NCBI RefSeq assembly: GCF_005503145.1
Contig: NZ_SCNV01000035.1
Location: 1-64,000 of the forward strand
Source of the DNA: Burkholderia sp. 4M9327F10
GTDB lineage: Bacteria > Pseudomonadota > Gammaproteobacteria > Burkholderiales > Burkholderiaceae
DNA: 64,000 bases
Direction of reading: 5' to 3'
Of this stretch, positions 60,365 through 64,000 are shown in pieces (the first letter of the stretch is position 1; every line of letters begins with the position of its first letter). The notes below the pieces were generated by a model. The model was given only the letters and a program-made list of their open reading frames with translations. It had not been told where the DNA came from and did not search any database. A program made the translations under genes and the position numbers.

Positions 60365-61360
60365 GTGAACAACAAGATTCATACGGGGATGACTTACCTC
60401 GCGCTGCGTGCAGCGACAACTCTTGCGCTAGCTGCCTTAGGTGGCGGCACCGCACATGCCGACAGCAATGTACCCGCTCCCGGGACCATTCGCGATGAAC
60501 ACGTCATGATCGTGAAATCCACCGGGCTCTTCGGCACCAAGCTCTCGACGTACATTTTTACCCCACCGGGCAATGGGCCATTTCCGCTCGTGATCATCAA
60601 CCACGGCAAAGCACCGGGTAATCCGCATCTGCAAAAGGAAACCGATTATTTCTGGCAATCGCTCGAACTGGTCAAGCGGGGTTACGCGGTGATCAACCCG
60701 ACGCGCTCCGGTTTCGGTTCTTCGGGGGGCAATCATAACGACCCCGGTTCCAATCTCGCCGCCGCGGCACGCACCTGGGCTGACGATGTTGATGTCACCG
60801 TTTCCTACGCAAAAACGTTACCGTTTATCGACCCCAACCATATTGTCATCATCGGCCAGTCTGAGGGCGGGTTAGTTACGGTGGCTTATGGAGAACGCCG
60901 CACGCCTGGCGTACTGGGACTGATCAATATTGTCGGAGGCCTGCGCAGCAGCAAGCCAGGATGGGAATCAAATGACCTGAATGCGTTTCGCAGCTTTGGT
61001 GCGAAGACTGGAAGTCTCCCCGTACTCTTCTTCTACGGCACCAACGATTCTCATTGGGGCGACGGTACCAACTCGCGGGAGTGGTTTGCGGCCTATCAGG
61101 AGGGCAATCCTGCCGCCCAGTATTACGATTTCGGCAACTTCGGCAGCGATGCTCACGCTCTCTGGAAAACGCGCAGCAGCCAGCCGACCTGGATTCCCGT
61201 ATTCGGTAAGTTCATCACGTCGCTGGGCCTGAGCTGGGGACTCAAATATCAACTCGTCTGCGACGACAATGAAGCAAACGATGCCGACGACGAAGACGCC
61301 CTAAAGGAATGCCGGGGTGATATTGCTGCGCGTGCCACGCAGGTCACCCAGAATCAATAG
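60365..61360 (+). CDS. Secreted alpha/beta hydrolase
   Basis: A 331-residue alpha/beta-hydrolase. A signal peptide (YLALRAATTLALAALGGGTAHA) is followed by the oxyanion region PLVIINHGKAPGNP, the nucleophile elbow GQSEGG near 171, and a late Asp/His (GTNDSHWGDG and SDAHALW). It resembles dienelactone hydrolase/acetyl-esterase types acting in the periplasm. GTG 60365 has AAGGA upstream; ATG 60389 is an alternative. Monocistronic; the substrate is unknown. Confidence 0.78.
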   Translation: MNNKIHTGMTYLALRAATTLALAALGGGTAHADSNVPAPGTIRDEHVMIVKSTGLFGTKLSTYIFTPPGNGPFPLVIINHGKAPGNPHLQKETDYFWQSLELVKRGYAVINPTRSGFGSSGGNHNDPGSNLAAAARTWADDVDVTVSYAKTLPFIDPNHIVIIGQSEGGLVTVAYGERRTPGVLGLINIVGGLRSSKPGWESNDLNAFRSFGAKTGSLPVLFFYGTNDSHWGDGTNSREWFAAYQEGNPAAQYYDFGNFGSDAHALWKTRSSQPTWIPVFGKFITSLGLSWGLKYQLVCDDNEANDADDEDALKECRGDIAARATQVTQNQ

Positions 61361-61729
61361 TTAACCAGCGGCGCTTATCGATTAGCGCATGCTCTATGCA
61401 TGGCACGAATGAGCCAATGGAGCACGTAATCCACTGATCGGGCGGAATCCCAGCAAAACCGGACAAAGCGCCATTCAGGATTGAGTGGCAGAAAATAAGC
61501 AAATATAAAGTTTTCGCGCCCATTGCCGCTATCTAATACTTGAAGCAAATCGCTGTATACATGTTCGATGCCGCCGTTACGTTGGCGACCTGGGACTTGT
61601 CTGGAATGGATGCCTTGGAATCCATCGTCGAAACCGGGTATTCCGCTTTTTTCGCAATAAATCAGAAAGCAACAGGAAAGGAAAACGTAGTCGAATAACC
61701 GCAATTCTTTTTGATCAACGAAAAACAAA
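61361..61729. other. AT-richer intergenic stretch
   Basis: No supported gene. The minus-strand frame 61375-61728 lacks a ribosome site and has no familiar features. An inverted repeat ATGGAT-N8-ATCCAT lies at 61606-61625, upstream of a weak TTGGAA/TATTCC promoter-like pair. Confidence 0.4.
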
Positions 61730-63736
61730 ATGAACTACACAAAAAACACACAGGATCAGGTGAAATCGAGGTTGAAGTTAACGGCGGCGTGCGCGTTGGC
61801 GCTATCCGTCCTTGCCGGCTGCGGGGGCGGCGGAGGTAGCGTCAGCACAAGCTCAACCAGCACGTCGGGCAGCACGTCAAGCAGTACGCCAACGAGTGCG
61901 GCCGCAACAACCATCACAGGCACGGTCGCGACCGGCAGCCCCGTGGCGAACGCGACCGTCACGGTCATCGGCGCGAACGGCGCCTCGTCGACAGCCTACA
62001 GCAGCAGCACGGGCGTCTATAGCGCCAGTTTGCAAGGTCTGACTGCGCCGTACCTGGTCGTGGCAACGGACCCGTCTGGCCTGAATCCGACGCTCGTCTC
62101 AGTCTTCACCACTTTGGCGACCGTGCCCAGTCCCGATGATCAGGCAACCGTCGTCAACGTTACGCCGCTCACCAGTGCCGTAGCCACGATGACCACGGTC
62201 ACCGGCAACTGGCTGGATCTAACGATCGCTGGCAATCTAAGCCAGTACGTCACGCCGTCGGCCGTCAGTGCGGCCAAAACGAAGCTCAACGCGGCACTGG
62301 CATCCATTCTCTCCGCCAACGGCCTCAACCCCGCGACGTTCGATCCGGTCGACACACCGTTCACGGCGAACCAGACAGGCGAGGATGCCGTGCTCGATGC
62401 CGTGCAACTGGTGCCGGCGCCGACCGGCGGTACGCAACTGATCTCCACGGCGAATCCTGCCGTGGGCATTACGCTGAACCAGAACACGACGGTCTCCGCG
62501 CCGCTCGCGGCGCCACCCGCCGTGGGGAACTATCTGGCGTCATTGATCTCGTCGCTCGGGCAATGTCTGGGCGGCACGTCGGCATCATGCTCGCAAGCCA
62601 TCGATGCCAGCTATCTCGACAACGGTTTCACCAGCGTCACTACCGCGCACCCGGCGTTCGCTGCATCAGGCGTCACGCTCGGCTTACCGCAAACGCTGAA
62701 GTTCTTCACCAATAGCAGCGGTGTGCAGCAAGCGCTGGTGATGCTGCGCTATACGACCTCTACCGGCTCGACCGGAGGGGCAATAACCGTTGTGCAGAAA
62801 ACGACAGGCGGCTGGGATATCGTCGGCAATCAGCAACCGTACAACGTCAACATCACGTCGTTCCTGACTCGCCGCCAATTCCTCGACAGCAACGATCTGC
62901 CGTATTCACGCTACGAATCCGGTATCGGCATCACCATCCCGGTCGGCGCCACCGGCACGCCCAACCCGACGAACCTCGCGTCCGCGGCGGTGACGGGGCC
63001 GGGTATCAGCGGCACCGCCTATCTGGTGCCACGCAATGGGACCGGCAACACGCTGCTCGCTCTGACGAGTGCACCGCAAGGTAGTATCCCGACGGGTGGC
63101 CTGACCTCCAATTCGAATACGAGTCTCTACCGGTGGTCATGGCAGGCCCTGCCGGGCGCCACCGCGACGTATTCCCCGGCGCCCGGCAGCCTGGGACTCT
63201 ATACTTCGACGCCGATCAACGTGTCGACCGTTCCGCAGTTCGCGACCTATCAGGTGACGTTCTACGACACGAACGGCAACACGATCGGCCAGACGTTCAA
63301 CGTCGTCAATCCGTCGCCAACGCTCGCGGCGGCAGCCGGAACCGCCGTGTCGTGGCCGATCCTCACGCCCGGCGTGCTGACCGGCTTTCTGAGTCCGTCC
63401 GGCTCGAGCGCCGGCGCGCAAACGTCCGTCAACCTGTCGTGGACCAGTATCGACAATATCTCGCCGCTGGTCACGAAGACGCAGATTCAGGCGGTGCCCG
63501 GCACCGGCGTGACGCCATCTACCGAAGTGGACGGCTGGTCGATCGGGGCCGCGACCAGCACCACGCCGGGGATCTACTCGAACACGGTAACGGCCGGTGT
63601 CGACCAGAATGGGGTTCAGGACTGCAACCCTGCCTGCTCGTTCCCCGCGCTGGTTACTGGTGCATCACGCCTCGTCCAGCTATCCTGGACAACCGGTCAA
63701 ACCGCCTTCTACGACCTGTGGAAGGACACCAACTGA
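61730..63736 (+). CDS. Large Ser/Thr/Gly-rich lipoprotein
   Basis: A 668-residue lipoprotein: signal peptide ending LSVLAGC at the lipidation Cys, then a Gly run and a Ser/Thr linker (about 31-60), a carboxypeptidase-regulatory-like beta domain (GTVATGSPVANATVTVIGANG, about 65-115) and a long Ser/Thr/Gly-rich beta region. Such proteins are exposed on the cell surface. No Shine-Dalgarno is obvious before ATG 61730; an A-rich stretch precedes it. I do not recognise a specific function. Confidence 0.75.
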   Translation: MNYTKNTQDQVKSRLKLTAACALALSVLAGCGGGGGSVSTSSTSTSGSTSSSTPTSAAATTITGTVATGSPVANATVTVIGANGASSTAYSSSTGVYSASLQGLTAPYLVVATDPSGLNPTLVSVFTTLATVPSPDDQATVVNVTPLTSAVATMTTVTGNWLDLTIAGNLSQYVTPSAVSAAKTKLNAALASILSANGLNPATFDPVDTPFTANQTGEDAVLDAVQLVPAPTGGTQLISTANPAVGITLNQNTTVSAPLAAPPAVGNYLASLISSLGQCLGGTSASCSQAIDASYLDNGFTSVTTAHPAFAASGVTLGLPQTLKFFTNSSGVQQALVMLRYTTSTGSTGGAITVVQKTTGGWDIVGNQQPYNVNITSFLTRRQFLDSNDLPYSRYESGIGITIPVGATGTPNPTNLASAAVTGPGISGTAYLVPRNGTGNTLLALTSAPQGSIPTGGLTSNSNTSLYRWSWQALPGATATYSPAPGSLGLYTSTPINVSTVPQFATYQVTFYDTNGNTIGQTFNVVNPSPTLAAAAGTAVSWPILTPGVLTGFLSPSGSSAGAQTSVNLSWTSIDNISPLVTKTQIQAVPGTGVTPSTEVDGWSIGAATSTTPGIYSNTVTAGVDQNGVQDCNPACSFPALVTGASRLVQLSWTTGQTAFYDLWKDTN

Positions 63737-63762
63737 GTATCACGGTGTTGAGGTAGAAACGA

Positions 63763-63786
63763 CGGCCGGCCGCATGAGGCCGGCCG
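63763..63786. terminator. GC-rich hairpin between convergent genes
   Basis: CGGCCGGC (63763-63770) pairs with GCCGGCCG (63779-63786) around an 8-nt loop. It is placed between the end of the lipoprotein gene and the end of the dehydrogenase gene. There is no T-run on either side, so termination is likely but not certain. Confidence 0.55.
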
Positions 63787-63835
63787 CGTGAGCCATCACG
63801 GTAATGGCCGGCTACCGCAATGGCGCGTCAAACGC

Positions 63836-64000
63836 TTACACCCGCACGGCCACCTTGCCGAAATGCTGTCCGCTTCTCAGGTATGCGTAGGCGCTCGCGG
63901 CATCCTCAAAATCAAACACACGGTCAATAATGGGTGTCAGACGCTGGCTTTCGATGTAGCTATTCATTGCGGAGAAGTGAGCCACGGACCCAACGGTAAT
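63836..64000 (-). CDS. Zinc-type/quinone alcohol dehydrogenase, C-terminal part (partial)
   Basis: The last 54 codons of a gene that continues beyond the window. The end ...RLTPIIDRVFDFEDAASAYAYL and SGQHFGKVAVRV is the typical C-terminus of medium-chain NAD(P)-dependent alcohol dehydrogenases/quinone reductases. It ends with TAA at 63836-63838. No more can be said about its substrate. Confidence 0.75.
   Translation of the reverse strand: MTVGSVAHFSAMNSYIESQRLTPIIDRVFDFEDAASAYAYLRSGQHFGKVAVRV

Noticed and set aside
61375..61728. 117-codon minus-strand frame
   Set aside because: No ribosome site, unusual Phe/Cys-rich composition and no relatives recalled; it lies in AT-richer intergenic DNA that must hold the lipoprotein promoter.

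Overview
This window looks like a chromosomal segment of a Burkholderiaceae bacterium, most likely Paraburkholderia or Burkholderia. That is an inference from the high GC, GC-rich third codon positions and gene content: a CoA-dependent anthranilate operon, a Burkholderia-type porin, LysR/GntR/MarR regulators, T6SS genes and a pbpC/alpha-2-macroglobulin pair. No rRNA, tRNA or CRISPR array was seen.

Layout. (1) 1-6.8 kb is accessory DNA. The right end of an IS21-like element has cut into the helicase gene of a three-gene leftward operon (TerB-domain protein, P-loop ATPase, DEAD/DEAH helicase) that matches the Shango anti-phage architecture. A hypothetical DNA-binding-like gene, a decayed rhomboid fragment and a GC-rich hairpin follow. 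(2) 6.8-15.2 kb is an eight-gene operon for aerobic, CoA-dependent 2-aminobenzoate (anthranilate) breakdown. It has a clear sigma-70 promoter, a 20-bp direct repeat upstream, and a MarR gene whose 3' end was altered by a 41-bp tandem duplication. (3) 15.2-21.5 kb is a type VI secretion remnant: tssJ, tssG and tssF leftward, hcp, tssH (clpV) and tssE rightward. At about 17,898 the 5' ends of tssF and hcp are both missing and the remainders are joined head to head. (4) 21.6-30.6 kb holds pbpC, alpha-2-macroglobulin and a small LprI-like protein. (5) 31.0-37.9 kb is a tightly overlapping seven-gene operon of lipid- or isoprenoid-type enzymes with no pathway I can name; it is the best candidate here for an undescribed metabolic system. 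(6) 37.9-43.3 kb is a leftward nucleoside/glycoside utilisation unit (porin, GntR regulator, ADP-ribosylglycohydrolase, NCS1 permease, PfkB kinase). It resembles E. coli yegTUVW with a different transporter, and two copies of an ACATGT-N4-ACATGT operator flank the porin gene. (7) 43.4-53.7 kb has a glutathione S-transferase, a short threonyl-tRNA synthetase paralogue preceded by a leader peptide with six consecutive Thr codons and a terminator (apparent attenuation control), and several regulator/target pairs. (8) 53.8-64 kb has a phytanoyl-CoA dioxygenase, a PCMT-like methyltransferase, a MEKHLA protein, a SiaABCD-type partner-switching/diguanylate cyclase operon, a secreted hydrolase, a large lipoprotein and the 3' end of an alcohol dehydrogenase.

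Many genes are joined by 4-base ATGA/GTGA overlaps, which helped fix start codons. All family assignments come from reading the sequence; no database search was run.
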